Notes under the pieces: model-generated
Told to the model about the DNA's origin: nothing
Database searches by the model: none
What the model saw: the letters and a program-made list of their open reading frames with translations, nothing else
Part shown: positions 38,429-46,845 of the stretch, in pieces
How positions within the stretch are numbered: position 1 is the stretch's first letter
Layout of the letters: the number at the start of each line of letters is the position of its first letter
Program-made: the position numbers and the translations under genes
From: Novilysobacter antarcticus
GTDB taxonomy: Bacteria > Pseudomonadota > Gammaproteobacteria > Xanthomonadales > Xanthomonadaceae
Reading direction: 5' to 3'
Length of the DNA stretch: 64,000 nt
Assembly: GCF_019802285.1 (NCBI RefSeq)
Contig: NZ_JAIEUJ010000001.1
Location: forward strand, 744,001-808,000

Positions 38429-39763
38429 TCACGATCCGGCAACAGGGAACTGCACCGACACCTCGAACCCGTCAGGTCGGCCAGTGGCGGGCGAGGCCAA
38501 TGTCAGCCTGGCACCTGCGGCGTCGGCAATGGTCGTCACGATCGCCAATCCCAGCCCATAGCCCTGCGCCCGACCCCGACCGCGGATGAAGCGGCCGGTC
38601 AGCTGTGCCAATTCGGCAGGATCCAGTACCTCACCGGCGTTGATGACGGTCAGCCGCGCCGATTTGCTCAGATCCACGTCGATCGGGTGCCCCGGCGCAC
38701 CATGTTTGAGCGCGTTCTCGATCAAATTGCGCGCCAGGATCGCGAACGCGTCCGCATCGATGGGCGAGAGAACGGGCCCGGTCGACGGCAGCACCAACCG
38801 GATCGGGACGGCTGCCGCGCGTTGCAGGTCGTCCACCACGTGGGTCAGCAGCAGCACCAGATCCTGGGGCTCCTCGGCAAGCACGCTCCCGCCCTCCGCC
38901 TTTGCCAGTTGCATCAACTTTTCTGCAAGGCGCGACAGCTCCCTGAGCGATGCCTCGATCTGCCCGGCGCGCGCCTGCAAGGGCCCATCGGCGGCCTCAC
39001 GACGCAGGCGCTGAACCTGGGCAAGCGCGGCCGCCAGCGGGGTCCGCAGCTCATGCGCGCTGTTCGCGGTGAACCTGCGCTCGGTCTCAAGCGCACGCCG
39101 CAGGCGATCAATCAGGCTGTTGACGGCATCCGCGCTCGGACGGATTTCCAGCGGCAGCAACTCGGTGTGGATCGGCGAGAGATCACCGACCCCGCGTGCT
39201 TCAACCGCCCGCCGATAGGAACGCACGCTGCGCAGCCTGAAGCGCACATACAGCCAAACGCCCAACAGGCTTGCCGGGACCAGCAGCAACAGCGGCAGCA
39301 GCAAGGCAACGGTGGCATCCCGGGCGGCCTTGCGGCGGTATGCCAAAGGCTCGGCAAGCTGCAGGAATACCGTATCGCGCAGGGCACTGGCACCGTACAG
39401 GCGGTGGGTCGCCGTCGTGCTGAATCCCAGCATGTCCGGCGGGCCAAACACGCCCGGGTCCGCGTCGTGAGATTGCAGCAGGATGGTGCCCTCACGGTCG
39501 CGCACCAGATACGCGACCTGCCCCGGAAGCGCATTGAGCGGTGCCACCCGTTGCTGGGTGGGAGGGTCTTCCCGATTGATGATGTCAAGGACCGCCAGCG
39601 GTAGGATGCGCTGCGCCGCACCTTGCATCGCATCGTCGAACGCGTCGTCCAGCCGTCTCTGCACGATCAGCCCGGACAGCGCGGTCGCCACCAGCCACAA
39701 CACCACGATCCCCAGGGTGAGTCCGTAAACGAGTTGCTTTTGCAGGCTGCCCGCAACCCTCAT
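38429..39763 (-). CDS. Sensor histidine kinase, QseC-like
   Basis: The 444-residue protein has two transmembrane helices (about 12-33 and 151-173) around a periplasmic sensor, a HisKA domain with His237 in NSAHELRTPLAAAL, an N-box LARNLIENALKHG and a G2 box GYGLGLAIVTTIAD. The G1 box is weak (NAGEVLDPAEL), as in several QseC-like kinases. It is the second gene after its response regulator with an ATGA overlap. The pair is divergent from the PepSY-DUF2271-flavoreductase genes and probably controls them. QseC and PmrB relatives respond to metals or catechols; the signal here is unknown. Confidence 0.9.
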   Translation of the reverse strand: MRVAGSLQKQLVYGLTLGIVVLWLVATALSGLIVQRRLDDAFDDAMQGAAQRILPLAVLDIINREDPPTQQRVAPLNALPGQVAYLVRDREGTILLQSHDADPGVFGPPDMLGFSTTATHRLYGASALRDTVFLQLAEPLAYRRKAARDATVALLLPLLLLVPASLLGVWLYVRFRLRSVRSYRRAVEARGVGDLSPIHTELLPLEIRPSADAVNSLIDRLRRALETERRFTANSAHELRTPLAAALAQVQRLRREAADGPLQARAGQIEASLRELSRLAEKLMQLAKAEGGSVLAEEPQDLVLLLTHVVDDLQRAAAVPIRLVLPSTGPVLSPIDADAFAILARNLIENALKHGAPGHPIDVDLSKSARLTVINAGEVLDPAELAQLTGRFIRGRGRAQGYGLGLAIVTTIADAAGARLTLASPATGRPDGFEVSVQFPVAGS

Positions 39764-40428
39764 GGCTGCCCCTGCAGGCCCAGTCGGTAGCCCATCCCGC
39801 GGACCGTATCGACCACGCTGAAGCCCAGCTTTTTACGCAGATGGCTGATGTGGACCTCCACCGCATTGCTCTCTATTTCCGCTCCGAACTCGTACAGCCG
39901 TTCCTCGAGCTGCGACTTTGACAACAACGCACCGGGACGCTGGAGGAAGGCATCCAGCAGCGCCCATTCCCGCGCCGTCAACGCAATGGTTTCGTCAGCG
40001 CGCTGGATGGTCCGAGCCGTCAGGTCGATTGTCAGCGCCCCCAGTTGCAGCTGCGGGTTGGAATTGCCGCTGTAGCGGCGCGCCACAGCGGCCACGCGGG
40101 CGGACAGTTCCGACAGGTCGAACGGCTTGACCAGATAGTCATCGGCACCCGCGTTGAGGCCGGCAATCCTGTCGGAGAGCTGGTCCATGGCGGTCAGGAT
40201 GATCACCGGAGTGCCATCGCCGACCGAGCGCAACCGGCGCAGGAAATCGATGCCGCGACCATCGGGCAGCATCAGGTCGAGCAGGATGAGGTCGTAGGGG
40301 GTCGAGCCGATCGCCAGTTGCGCGTGGTCCAGGGTCTGCACCCAATCCACCGCGTGTCCGTCCTCGCCGATCTGCTCGCGCACGGCCTGGCCCAGGTCGA
40401 CGTTGTCCTCTACCAGCAGTACCCGCAT
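39760..40428 (-). CDS. OmpR-family response regulator, QseB-like
   Basis: The 222-residue protein has phosphoacceptor Asp51 in LILLDLMLPDGRG, ILTAMD and YLVKPFDL switch motifs, and a winged-helix output domain ending VDTVRGMGYRLGLQ. It belongs to the QseB/PmrA group. The start ATG at 40428 is 16 bases from an 11-base-period direct repeat that resembles binding sites of this group, suggesting autoregulation along with control of the divergent flavin gene set. Confidence 0.92.
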   Translation of the reverse strand: MRVLLVEDNVDLGQAVREQIGEDGHAVDWVQTLDHAQLAIGSTPYDLILLDLMLPDGRGIDFLRRLRSVGDGTPVIILTAMDQLSDRIAGLNAGADDYLVKPFDLSELSARVAAVARRYSGNSNPQLQLGALTIDLTARTIQRADETIALTAREWALLDAFLQRPGALLSKSQLEERLYEFGAEIESNAVEVHISHLRKKLGFSVVDTVRGMGYRLGLQGQP

Positions 40429-40443
40429 CGAAAAACCCTCGCC

Positions 40444-40460
40444 TTAAGGCTCGCATAAGG
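40444..40460. promoter_or_regulatory. Direct repeat TTAAGG-N5-ATAAGG, QseB/PmrA-type box
   Basis: TTAAGG (40444-40449) and ATAAGG (40455-40460) are 11 bases apart. The layout resembles the CTTAAG/TTAAG-N5 boxes described for PmrA, QseB and ColR regulators. It lies in the 80-base divergent region, 16 bases from the response regulator start and 48 bases from the PepSY gene start, so it could serve both directions. Confidence 0.55.
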
Positions 40461-40508
40461 ATGCGCGCCTAGAGTCCACGTTGCACCCAACCCAAGGAGA
40501 TCACACCC

Positions 40509-40838
40509 ATGAAACACCTCACTCTGACCGGTGTCGTTCTGGCCGGCCTCGCCTTCAGCGGCAGCGTGATGGCCGGTGACGACTGTACCGACCCCGTCGC
40601 CGACTGGCAGCCGCGCGAAGTCCTGCGCCAACAGCTCGAACAGAAAGGCTGGGAAGTCCAGCGGATCAAGGTCGATGACGGGTGCTACGAAGTCCGCGGG
40701 ACCGACAAGCTGGGAAACCGGTTCAAGGCTGAGTACTCCCCGGCATCGCTGCAGATCCGCGAGCTGAAGATCACGTTCGATGGCAAGGGCGACGCAGGCG
40801 ACTACCTGGACCGCAACCCGGACCAGAAGGCGAAATGA
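40509..40838 (+). CDS. Small periplasmic PepSY-domain protein
   Basis: The 109-residue protein has a signal peptide (MKHLTLTGVVLAGLAFSGSVMAG) and a PepSY domain: PREVLRQQLEQKGWEVQRIKVDDGCYEVRGTD and the end FKAEYSPASLQIRELK, in part. Two cysteines (about 26 and 59) could form a disulfide. AAGGAG precedes the ATG. Secreted PepSY proteins often sit beside membrane PepSY reductases and two-component systems of the QseBC type. It is the first gene of the flavin cluster. Confidence 0.88.
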   Translation: MKHLTLTGVVLAGLAFSGSVMAGDDCTDPVADWQPREVLRQQLEQKGWEVQRIKVDDGCYEVRGTDKLGNRFKAEYSPASLQIRELKITFDGKGDAGDYLDRNPDQKAK

Positions 40839-40871
40839 AGCCATTTACGACCCGATTGCAGGAGCAATGAC

Positions 40872-41342
40872 ATGAACAAGATCGTCCTATCCCTCTGCCT
40901 GGCCGGAGCCATGGCGCTGCCTGTACTGGCTGACGCCAGGCCCGTCACCCTCACCACCCAGATGAAAGCCTACACCGGCGATGGAGCCTATCTGGCCATC
41001 TATGTCACCGATGCCGCGGGCAAGTACCACAAGACACTCTGGGTCTCGGGCAAGAAGTCGAAGTACTACAAGAACCTGCGCGACTGGGCCCGGGGCAGCG
41101 GCATGCGGGCGAGCGAGTTTGACGGCGTGAGCGGCGCGAGCGTCGGCAGCGGGCGCACCCTCAAGGTCACCGCCGAACTTGAGGACGCGTTGATCGATGC
41201 CGGCTATGAAATACGGATCGACACCGCGGTGGAAGACGGTCGCGACAACCCGGCCGACGTGCGGGCGCCCCTGACCAAGGCCGGCAGCGGCAAAGCGACT
41301 GCGGGGCGCGGTTACGTGCAGTCATTCACTTACGACATGTAA
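40872..41342 (+). CDS. DUF2271 protein with flavinylation-type motif
   Basis: The 156-residue protein has a signal peptide ending LPVLADA and matches DUF2271: MKAYTGDGAYLAIYVTDAAGKYHKTLWVSG, in part, and KYYKNLRDWAR. Residues 84-90 read DGVSGAS, close to the Dgx(s/t)gAT sequence that ApbE modifies with FMN in NqrC and RnfG. Ser90 would carry the flavin through a phosphoester bond. With apbE three genes downstream, this protein is a good candidate for a covalently flavinylated periplasmic electron carrier. DUF2271 proteins have been linked to flavinylation in published genome surveys; the modification here is inferred. Confidence 0.85.
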   Translation: MNKIVLSLCLAGAMALPVLADARPVTLTTQMKAYTGDGAYLAIYVTDAAGKYHKTLWVSGKKSKYYKNLRDWARGSGMRASEFDGVSGASVGSGRTLKVTAELEDALIDAGYEIRIDTAVEDGRDNPADVRAPLTKAGSGKATAGRGYVQSFTYDM

Positions 41343-41369
41343 TCGATCGGCCTGAAGGAGGTCCGCATC

Positions 41370-43598
41370 ATGTTGCGTCGGATTCACTCACTGCCCGCTC
41401 TTGTCCTTGGGCTGCTGATCGCCGTGTTGGCGATCAGCGGCGCGATCCTGTCGGTCAATCCAGCCATTGACCGGCTTGGAACGACGGTGCCGGAGCGTGG
41501 GCAGGTCAGCGTCGCCCTGCTCGCGGAGCGGATAGCCGACAACTTTCCCGGGGTCGAGCAGGTCCAGCGCTCACCCTCGGGCACGATCATCGTCTACTAC
41601 AGTCAGGGCGACCAGGCGGAGGCGGTCCGGATCGACCCGCTCAGCGGAAAGGCGATCGGCCCGTATGCGCCCTCTCCCACCACGCGTTGGATCAAGAAGC
41701 TGCACCGCTCGTTTCTCGCGGATACGCCAGGCCGGGCCGCGGCAGGCGTGTCCGCCCTGACGATGCTGGTCCTGTGCGTCTCGGGCGTGGCGCTGCTGCT
41801 GAAACGCGTGGGCGGCTGGCGACAACTGTTGCGCCCCCTGCGTGGCAACTTCAGCCAGCGTTGGCACGCGGAACTGGGACGAATCGCCGTGTTGGCACTA
41901 GTGCTGTCCGCACTGACCGGCGTCTTCATGTCGGCGACCACCTTCGGCCTGGTACCGCAGGGTGCGGATGTAGAGCCTGCGTTCCCCACTGCGGTGGAGA
42001 CGCCAGGTGCGCCGGCGCCCGTCGGCACCCTGCCCGCCCTGCTGGATACCGATCTGAACGACCTGCGCGAGCTGGTCTATCCGATGCCCGACACACCCTC
42101 GGATTTCTACTCGCTCGCCACCGCGCAAGGCGACGGCTACATCGACCAGACCACCGGCGCCCTGTTGGTGTTCCAGCCACATGACCGCGCCCAGCAAACC
42201 TACGAACTGATTTACATGCTGCACACCGGCGAAGGCCTGTGGTGGCTGGGCCTGCTGCTGGGAATCTGCGCACTCAGTGTTCCGGTAATGAGCGCCACCG
42301 GCGTGGTGATGTGGTGGCACCGACGTCGCCTGATGCCGCGCATCGCAAACAACAGCGGCGCGCAGGCGGCGGACACCATCATCCTGGTCGGCAGCGAAGG
42401 CAACAGCACCTGGGGCTTCGCGAACGCGTTGCACGCTGCGCTGCACAAAGCCGGCAAGCGCGTGCACACCGCCCCGATGAACCAGCTGGCGAAGGAATAT
42501 CGCCAGGCGAGCCACCTGTTCGTGCTCACCGCCACCTACGGCGATGGTGACGCGCCCACCTCGGCCAAGCAGTTCCTTGCGCGGCTGGAAAGTTTTAGCG
42601 GGGACAACAAGCCGGCGTTCGCGGTCCTGGGATTTGGCGATCGCCAGTTCCCGCGGTTCTGTCAGTTTGCCAAGGACGCCCGCAACGCGCTGCTGGCCGG
42701 CGGCTGGACAGAATTCGTGCCGCTCGAGACGGTGGACAGACAGTCCTCGCAGGAGTTCGCGCGCTGGGGAGAGGCGGTCAGTCGCGCATTGTCCCTCGAC
42801 CTGGCGCTGACGCACGTGCCGTCACACCCGCAAACGCGCCCGCTTGAGCTGATCAGCCGCGTGGACTACGGCGCGCAGGTCAACGCGCCAACGAGCATCC
42901 TGCGCTTTGGTCCGGTCGCCTCGCAGAGTGCTGGTGGCCGGTTGCGGCGCATGCTTGGGCTCAGTGAACTGCCCCACTTTGAGGCGGGAGACCTGGTCGG
43001 GATCGTCGTAGCGGGCAGTCCGGTCCCGCGGTTCTATTCGCTGGCCAGCGGATCCAAAGACGGTTTCCTGGAAATCTGTGTGCGCAAGCATCCGGGTGGG
43101 CTGTGTTCGGAAATGCTCCACGGCCTGCCACCGGGCGCCCGAATCGACGCCTTCATCCAGCCCAATCCGGACTTCCGGCCCGCCTCCGGCAAGTCTCCCG
43201 TTGTTCTCATCGGCGCCGGTACCGGCATCGGCCCATTGGCCGGATTCATCCGCAACAACGAAGGCAAACACCCGATGTACCTTTACTGGGGCGGCCGCGA
43301 TCCGGCTTCGGATTTCCTGTACGAGCCGGAACTGGATGGCTACCTGGCCGATCACCGGCTGACCGGGTTGAACGCGATTTTCTCCCGCACCGCCAAGGGC
43401 GGCTACGTGCAGGACCGTCTGCTGGAACACTCGTCGCAGATGCGTCGACTGGTTGAAGACGGGGCGCAGATCCTGGTCTGCGGCAGCCGCGCCATGGCCG
43501 ACAGCATCAGGCAGACCATCGATGCGATTCTGGCCCCGGTCGGCCTGGACGTTGCGACTCTCAAACTGCAGGGGCGCTACCGTGAAGACGTCTTCTGA
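41370..43598 (+). CDS. PepSY-TM / flavodoxin / FNR fusion reductase
   Basis: The 742-residue protein joins three parts. Residues 1-325 are a PepSY-associated membrane domain with four helices (near 8-28, 128-146, 170-192 and 290-315), containing KKLHRSFL and IYMLHTGEGLWWLGLLLG, with His residues suited to heme. Residues about 335-480 are a flavodoxin domain (GSEGNSTWGFANALH, TATYGDGDAPTSAKQF). Residues about 490-742 are a ferredoxin-NADP reductase module (RFYSLASGS, GAGTGIGPLAGFIR, YREDVF). It should carry electrons from cytoplasmic NADPH across the inner membrane. The DUF2271 protein is the obvious periplasmic acceptor. A strong AAGGAGG site precedes the ATG. Confidence 0.92.
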   Translation: MLRRIHSLPALVLGLLIAVLAISGAILSVNPAIDRLGTTVPERGQVSVALLAERIADNFPGVEQVQRSPSGTIIVYYSQGDQAEAVRIDPLSGKAIGPYAPSPTTRWIKKLHRSFLADTPGRAAAGVSALTMLVLCVSGVALLLKRVGGWRQLLRPLRGNFSQRWHAELGRIAVLALVLSALTGVFMSATTFGLVPQGADVEPAFPTAVETPGAPAPVGTLPALLDTDLNDLRELVYPMPDTPSDFYSLATAQGDGYIDQTTGALLVFQPHDRAQQTYELIYMLHTGEGLWWLGLLLGICALSVPVMSATGVVMWWHRRRLMPRIANNSGAQAADTIILVGSEGNSTWGFANALHAALHKAGKRVHTAPMNQLAKEYRQASHLFVLTATYGDGDAPTSAKQFLARLESFSGDNKPAFAVLGFGDRQFPRFCQFAKDARNALLAGGWTEFVPLETVDRQSSQEFARWGEAVSRALSLDLALTHVPSHPQTRPLELISRVDYGAQVNAPTSILRFGPVASQSAGGRLRRMLGLSELPHFEAGDLVGIVVAGSPVPRFYSLASGSKDGFLEICVRKHPGGLCSEMLHGLPPGARIDAFIQPNPDFRPASGKSPVVLIGAGTGIGPLAGFIRNNEGKHPMYLYWGGRDPASDFLYEPELDGYLADHRLTGLNAIFSRTAKGGYVQDRLLEHSSQMRRLVEDGAQILVCGSRAMADSIRQTIDAILAPVGLDVATLKLQGRYREDVF

Positions 43599-44544
43599 AG
43601 CCGCCAACCCATCCGTCGCCGTCATGCAGCGCCACAGCCTGCACGGCGAGACGATGGGCACCCGGTACAGCGCGCTGTTTTTTGCCGCGCCGGGCGTCGA
43701 TGAGGCCGCCATCGGCCAGCGGCTCTTCGCCGCCGTCGATAACGTTGATCGACAGATGTCGAGCTGGAAGGCCGATTCCGATCTGAACCGCCTGAATGCC
43801 GAGCCGATCAACGAGTGGATTACGGTTCCCGCGGAGCTGTTGGCGGTGCTGGAGACCGCCCTGCGGGTCGGTCGACAGTCGCGGGGTGCGTTCGACATCG
43901 GCGTCGGTGACCTGGTCCACTCCTGGGGTTTTGGGCCCGCCCGGGGCGCGATCGACGTCCAGGCGATCACGGCCCGAAACGATGGTGTCCAGCGGGCCGC
44001 GTCCGACATCCTCGAACTGGACCCGGTGCAACTCCGGGTCCGGAAGCGGGCGGAGATCAACCTGGACCTGTCCGGGATCGCCAAAGGCTTCGGGGTGGAC
44101 CAACTGGCCGCCTGTCTCGACAGTTTCGGCATCACCCGCTATCTGGTCGGGATCGACGGTGAGATGCGCGCCCGCGGCAGCAAGCCCGATGGGAGTCCCT
44201 GGGCCGTGGCGATCGAGAAGCCGGTCCGCGGCGTGCGCGAGGTTGCCGGCGTGATGGAGCTGGTTGACGCGGCGATCGCCACGTCCGGCGACTACCGCCA
44301 CTGGGTTGAGCATGACGGCCGGAGCTACCCGCACACGATGGACGCCAGCGGACGACGACCCGCGAGTAACCGGTTGGCCGCGGTCAGCGTGGTCGCTTCC
44401 ACGTGCATGCTCGCCGACGCGTGGGCGACGGCCTTGCTGGCCCTGGGGGAGACCGAAGGGGTCAAGCTGGCGCGGGATCGCGGAATGGAGGCGTTGTTCA
44501 CCCTTCACGATGGCGACGGATTTCAGGAGATCCACGTTGGCTAA
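43582..44544 (+). CDS. apbE: FAD:protein FMN transferase
   Basis: The 320-residue protein matches Apb[14 protein letters not shown] at the start, [50 protein letters not shown] and [12 protein letters not shown], which hold the FAD and Mg-binding residues. ApbE moves FMN from FAD onto Ser/Thr of exported proteins. GTG 43582 is preferred because it overlaps the reductase gene and follows AGGGGC; an ATG at 43624 is the alternative. No signal peptide or lipobox is evident from either start, which is odd for a family that usually works in the periplasm. Confidence 0.93.
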   Translation: MKTSSEAANPSVAVMQRHSLHGETMGTRYSALFFAAPGVDEAAIGQRLFAAVDNVDRQMSSWKADSDLNRLNAEPINEWITVPAELLAVLETALRVGRQSRGAFDIGVGDLVHSWGFGPARGAIDVQAITARNDGVQRAASDILELDPVQLRVRKRAEINLDLSGIAKGFGVDQLAACLDSFGITRYLVGIDGEMRARGSKPDGSPWAVAIEKPVRGVREVAGVMELVDAAIATSGDYRHWVEHDGRSYPHTMDASGRRPASNRLAAVSVVASTCMLADAWATALLALGETEGVKLARDRGMEALFTLHDGDGFQEIHVG

Positions 44545-44572
44545 CATCCACCGCTTCCAACTGGAGCGCGCC

Positions 44573-45487
44573 ATGAGTGCACTTGATACCGCCGCTACGG
44601 TTCTCGATTGCCTGGTCATTGGCGGGGGTCCCGGTGGCTTGACGGCGGCGACCTACCTGGCGCGCTTCGGTCGCGAACTGGTCATTGTCGACGCCGGCCA
44701 TAGCCGTGCCCGCTGGATCCCGGCGAGCCATAACTGCCCGGGCTTTCCGTTTGGCGTGGCAGGCAATGAGCTGCTGGGGCGGTTTCGCGAGCACGTCGCG
44801 CAATATCACGTGCCCGTGGTGGAGGACCGGATCGAGGTGCTGGAACGTGAAGGAGACATTTTCATCGCCAGCACCAGCTCACGAAAGTGGCGCGCCCACA
44901 GCATCATCCTGGCCACCGGCGTCGTCGACCTGCTGCCCGACATCGAAGGAGCGGAAGAGGCCATCGCCAGCGGCGCGATCCGGTTGTGCGCGGTCTGCGA
45001 TGGTTACGAGGCCAAGGATGATGCGATCGCCGTACTCGGTCGCTGCGAGGAAGCCATCGGCCACGCCGAATTCCTGCGGACGTTCTCGCGCGACGTCACC
45101 GCGATAGCCACCGACGGCCTCGCCGACGACCCGTCACTGCGAGACCGGGCTGCCGCCAGCGGCGTGGTCCTGCTTGCGGCGCCAGACCAGTGGCGGTTGG
45201 TCGACGGCGGTTGCGAGGCGCAACTGCCGGACGGATCGCGTCGGCGTTTCGACACCCTCTATCCGGTCTTGGGCTCCGACGTCCAGTCATCCCTGTTGGC
45301 GCCGCTGGGCGCCGCGACGGACGATGCGGGTGCGCTGATCGTCGATGACCACATGCAGACTAGTGTCCCCGGCGTGTACGCGATAGGTGATGTGGTCAGC
45401 GCGCTCAACCAGATCAGTGTGGCGGTCGGACAGGCCGCTATCGCGGCGACCGCGGTCCATGGACGCCTTCCGCGCAACCCCCGTTGA
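44573..45487 (+). CDS. Thioredoxin reductase-like FAD oxidoreductase
   Basis: The 304-residue protein has the FAD motif [21 protein letters not shown], a redox pair CAVCDGYE in the position of the thioredoxin reductase CATC site, an NAD(P) region ([17 protein letters not shown], a degenerate GxGxxA) and the C-terminal FAD motif [26 protein letters not shown]. It is the last gene of the flavin cluster, 28 bases after apbE. Because ordinary trxB is usually elsewhere, this may be a paralog serving the cluster or a general disulfide reductase. The NADPH motif departs from consensus, so the cofactor is uncertain. ATG 44573 has GGAG upstream; TTG 44537 is possible. Confidence 0.87.
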   Translation: MSALDTAATVLDCLVIGGGPGGLTAATYLARFGRELVIVDAGHSRARWIPASHNCPGFPFGVAGNELLGRFREHVAQYHVPVVEDRIEVLEREGDIFIASTSSRKWRAHSIILATGVVDLLPDIEGAEEAIASGAIRLCAVCDGYEAKDDAIAVLGRCEEAIGHAEFLRTFSRDVTAIATDGLADDPSLRDRAAASGVVLLAAPDQWRLVDGGCEAQLPDGSRRRFDTLYPVLGSDVQSSLLAPLGAATDDAGALIVDDHMQTSVPGVYAIGDVVSALNQISVAVGQAAIAATAVHGRLPRNPR

Positions 45488-45710
45488 ACGGGCTGAGTCG
45501 GTGATCGAACCGCTGGAACGGGTGAGAACCCGGCTTTCAGATGGTCCTCCCCCCAACAACGGCACGGGCGCACTTGGTCAGTCTCAAAGTGAACGATTCA
45601 CCCTACGTTCGGCACGGCGGCCGCGAAAGGCGCTTTTAACCACAAAGCCATCACAAATCCAGGAATAGTTTTTGACATGCCCGCTCGAGGGCACACGCCA
45701 GGAGACGGCA

Positions 45711-45848
45711 ATGCCAACTGACAAGAAGCACTCAACCGACAGCAAATCTGAAAAGAAGCACGCAAGCGGCTCGGATCAGAAGAGTGGCAAGTCGGCGTCA
45801 GGTGATACGTCCAAAAGCTCAAAAAAGAGCGAAACCAAGAGCCGTTGA
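45711..45848 (+). CDS. Small Lys/Ser-rich protein, 45 residues
   Basis: This short gene has a good AGGAGA ribosome binding site six bases before the ATG and a terminator 21 bases after its stop, so it is very likely expressed. The product MPTDKKHSTDSKSEKKHAS... is almost all Lys, Ser, Asp, Thr, Glu, His and Gly, with no hydrophobic core; it must be disordered and strongly basic. KKH is repeated twice, and SGDTSKSSKKS ends it. No family recognised; DNA or RNA binding or a stress-related hydrophilin-like role is possible. The A/C-rich codon use (AAA, AGC, TCA) differs from the GC-rich neighbours. A TTGACA at 45672 is a possible -35 box, but no good -10 follows. Confidence 0.65.
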   Translation: MPTDKKHSTDSKSEKKHASGSDQKSGKSASGDTSKSSKKSETKSR

Positions 45849-45869
45849 GTACCCGCGGCTGGTAACCGG

Positions 45870-45894
45870 AACGCCCGCGCAATGCGGGCGTTTT
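45870..45894 (+). terminator. Rho-independent terminator after the small basic protein gene
   Basis: AACGCCCGC (45870-45878) and GCGGGCGTT (45884-45892) form a nine-pair stem around a five-base loop, and the transcript continues into a short T run (45891-45894). It lies 21 bases after the stop codon of the 45-residue gene. Confidence 0.8.
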
Positions 45895-45959
45895 CGCGTG
45901 CGCCCTCCCGCGCGTCCGAAGGTGCGAAACATCGATCGCCGGCAACGAAATTGCAGGCA

Positions 45960-45986
45960 CAAAAAAGGCTCCGTTTCCGGAGCCTT
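45960..45986 (-). terminator. Rho-independent terminator of the tRNA operon
   Basis: On the minus strand AAGGCTCCG pairs with CGGAGCCTT (arms 45978-45986 and 45965-45973) around a four-base loop and is followed by six or more T residues. It sits about 40 bases past the 3' end of tRNA-Glu and faces the terminator of the plus-strand gene. Confidence 0.88.
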
Positions 45987-46025
45987 GATTGCTTGAAAAC
46001 CGTAAGGTAATCAATGGTTTAGAAG

Positions 46026-46101
46026 TGGCGTCCCCAAGGGGATTCGAACCCCTGTCGCCGCCGTGAAAGGGCAGTGTCCTAGGCCTCTAGACGATGGGGA
46101 C
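46026..46101 (-). tRNA. tRNA-Glu (anticodon TTC)
   Basis: The 76-base gene reads GTCCCCATCGTCTAGAGG at its 5' end, has the anticodon loop CTTTCAC and the T-loop GGGGTTCGAATCCCC, and ends in an encoded CCA. The acceptor arms pair (GTCCCCA with TGGGGAC). It follows tRNA-Ala by 66 bases on the same strand and is followed by a strong terminator. Confidence 0.97.
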
Positions 46102-46167
46102 GCGGTAGTCCCTGTACCTTTTTTTTGGTTGTCTTTCACACAACCAGGCACAAAAACTATTTTGAAA

Positions 46168-46243
46168 TGGTGGAGCCAGGCGGGATCGAACCGCCGACCT
46201 CCTGCATGCCATGCAGGCGCTCTCCCAGCTGAGCTATGGCCCC
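46168..46243 (-). tRNA. tRNA-Ala (anticodon GGC)
   Basis: The 76-base gene starts GGGGCCATAGCTCAGC, carries the anticodon loop ATGGCAT (GGC) on a stem CTGC/GCAG, and ends GGCTCCACCA with CCA encoded. Sequence is close to E. coli tRNA-Ala(GGC). It is the first gene of a two-tRNA unit. Confidence 0.97.
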
Positions 46244-46263
46244 ACGGGGCTGGAAAGTCCGTA

Positions 46264-46292
46264 AGATTAGATCGCTATTTGAGAACCGTCAA
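46264..46292 (-). promoter_or_regulatory. Promoter of the tRNA-Ala/tRNA-Glu unit
   Basis: On the minus strand TTGACG (46292-46287) and TAATCT (46269-46264) are exactly 17 bases apart, and transcription would start about 14 bases before the tRNA-Ala 5' end. A TCTAAT two bases earlier is an alternative -10. The -35 box overlaps the last codons of the DUF1249 gene. Confidence 0.7.
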
Positions 46293-46780
46293 GCCCCAGT
46301 CAGGATTTCCGCCGAACTTTCACTTTCCAACCTCAGGGTGCGCTGTCCGTGCCCGCGCTCCGCGAGGTACTCCAGCCATTTGCCCAGGAAGGTGTTCATC
46401 CGCAATCGGTGGCTGATCAGGGCCGCCGGCAATGGATGCATGCCCAGCACATCCTGCCAGCGACGGCCAATGTAGCAGTGCGTCGCTTCCAGTTGGTTGG
46501 CGTCGTGGTAGTGGCGCAGGTAGGCCGATGGATCGGGCATCCCCGTCACCGGGTCCACCATGGTGTAGCTGACGCGCAACTCGGTCGTGTAGCGGTGCTG
46601 CAACAGGACCTCCACGCGCAGGTCCAGGCCATCGCCCACGCTGGAGATGTGCGTCCCGGGCGCGAGGTCGGAGGTGGCGAACAGGCGGCGCAGGCGGACA
46701 TGGTTTTCCGCGTACAGGGCCATCAGCCAGCCGAAGCGGTCGAGCGAAGGGAGTCGGCGGGTGGCAACAGGACTGGTCAT
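46289..46780 (-). CDS. DUF1249 family protein (YqiB-like)
   Basis: The 163-residue soluble protein has FGWLMALYAENHVRLRRLF near the start, VEVLLQHRYTTELRVSYTM, PSAYLRHYHDANQLEATHC and the basic end with RLRMNTFLGKWLEYL, in keeping with DUF1249 (E. coli YqiB). Its exact function is not known; in E. coli the gene lies near tolC, nudF and cpdA. Here it stands alone upstream of the tRNA unit, 65 bases after ppsR on the same strand. Confidence 0.88.
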   Translation of the reverse strand: MTSPVATRRLPSLDRFGWLMALYAENHVRLRRLFATSDLAPGTHISSVGDGLDLRVEVLLQHRYTTELRVSYTMVDPVTGMPDPSAYLRHYHDANQLEATHCYIGRRWQDVLGMHPLPAALISHRLRMNTFLGKWLEYLAERGHGQRTLRLESESSAEILTGA

Positions 46781-46845
46781 GCGCTGATCCTACACGCCCG
46801 CCCCGGCTGCGGCCGGCAGCCACCAGGACCGGGGAACAACGCGGT

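Noticed and set aside
45678-45693. TGCCC/GGGCA inverted repeat upstream of the small basic gene as an operator
   Set aside because: Only five base pairs match, which is expected by chance at this base composition.
45598-46014. Minus-strand frame of 138 codons across the small basic gene and both terminators
   Set aside because: It reads through two hairpin terminators and the complement of a well-signalled small gene; the product has no family features.
46063-46416. Plus-strand frame of 117 codons across the tRNA genes
   Set aside because: It translates the complements of two tRNA genes and part of DUF1249; not a protein gene.
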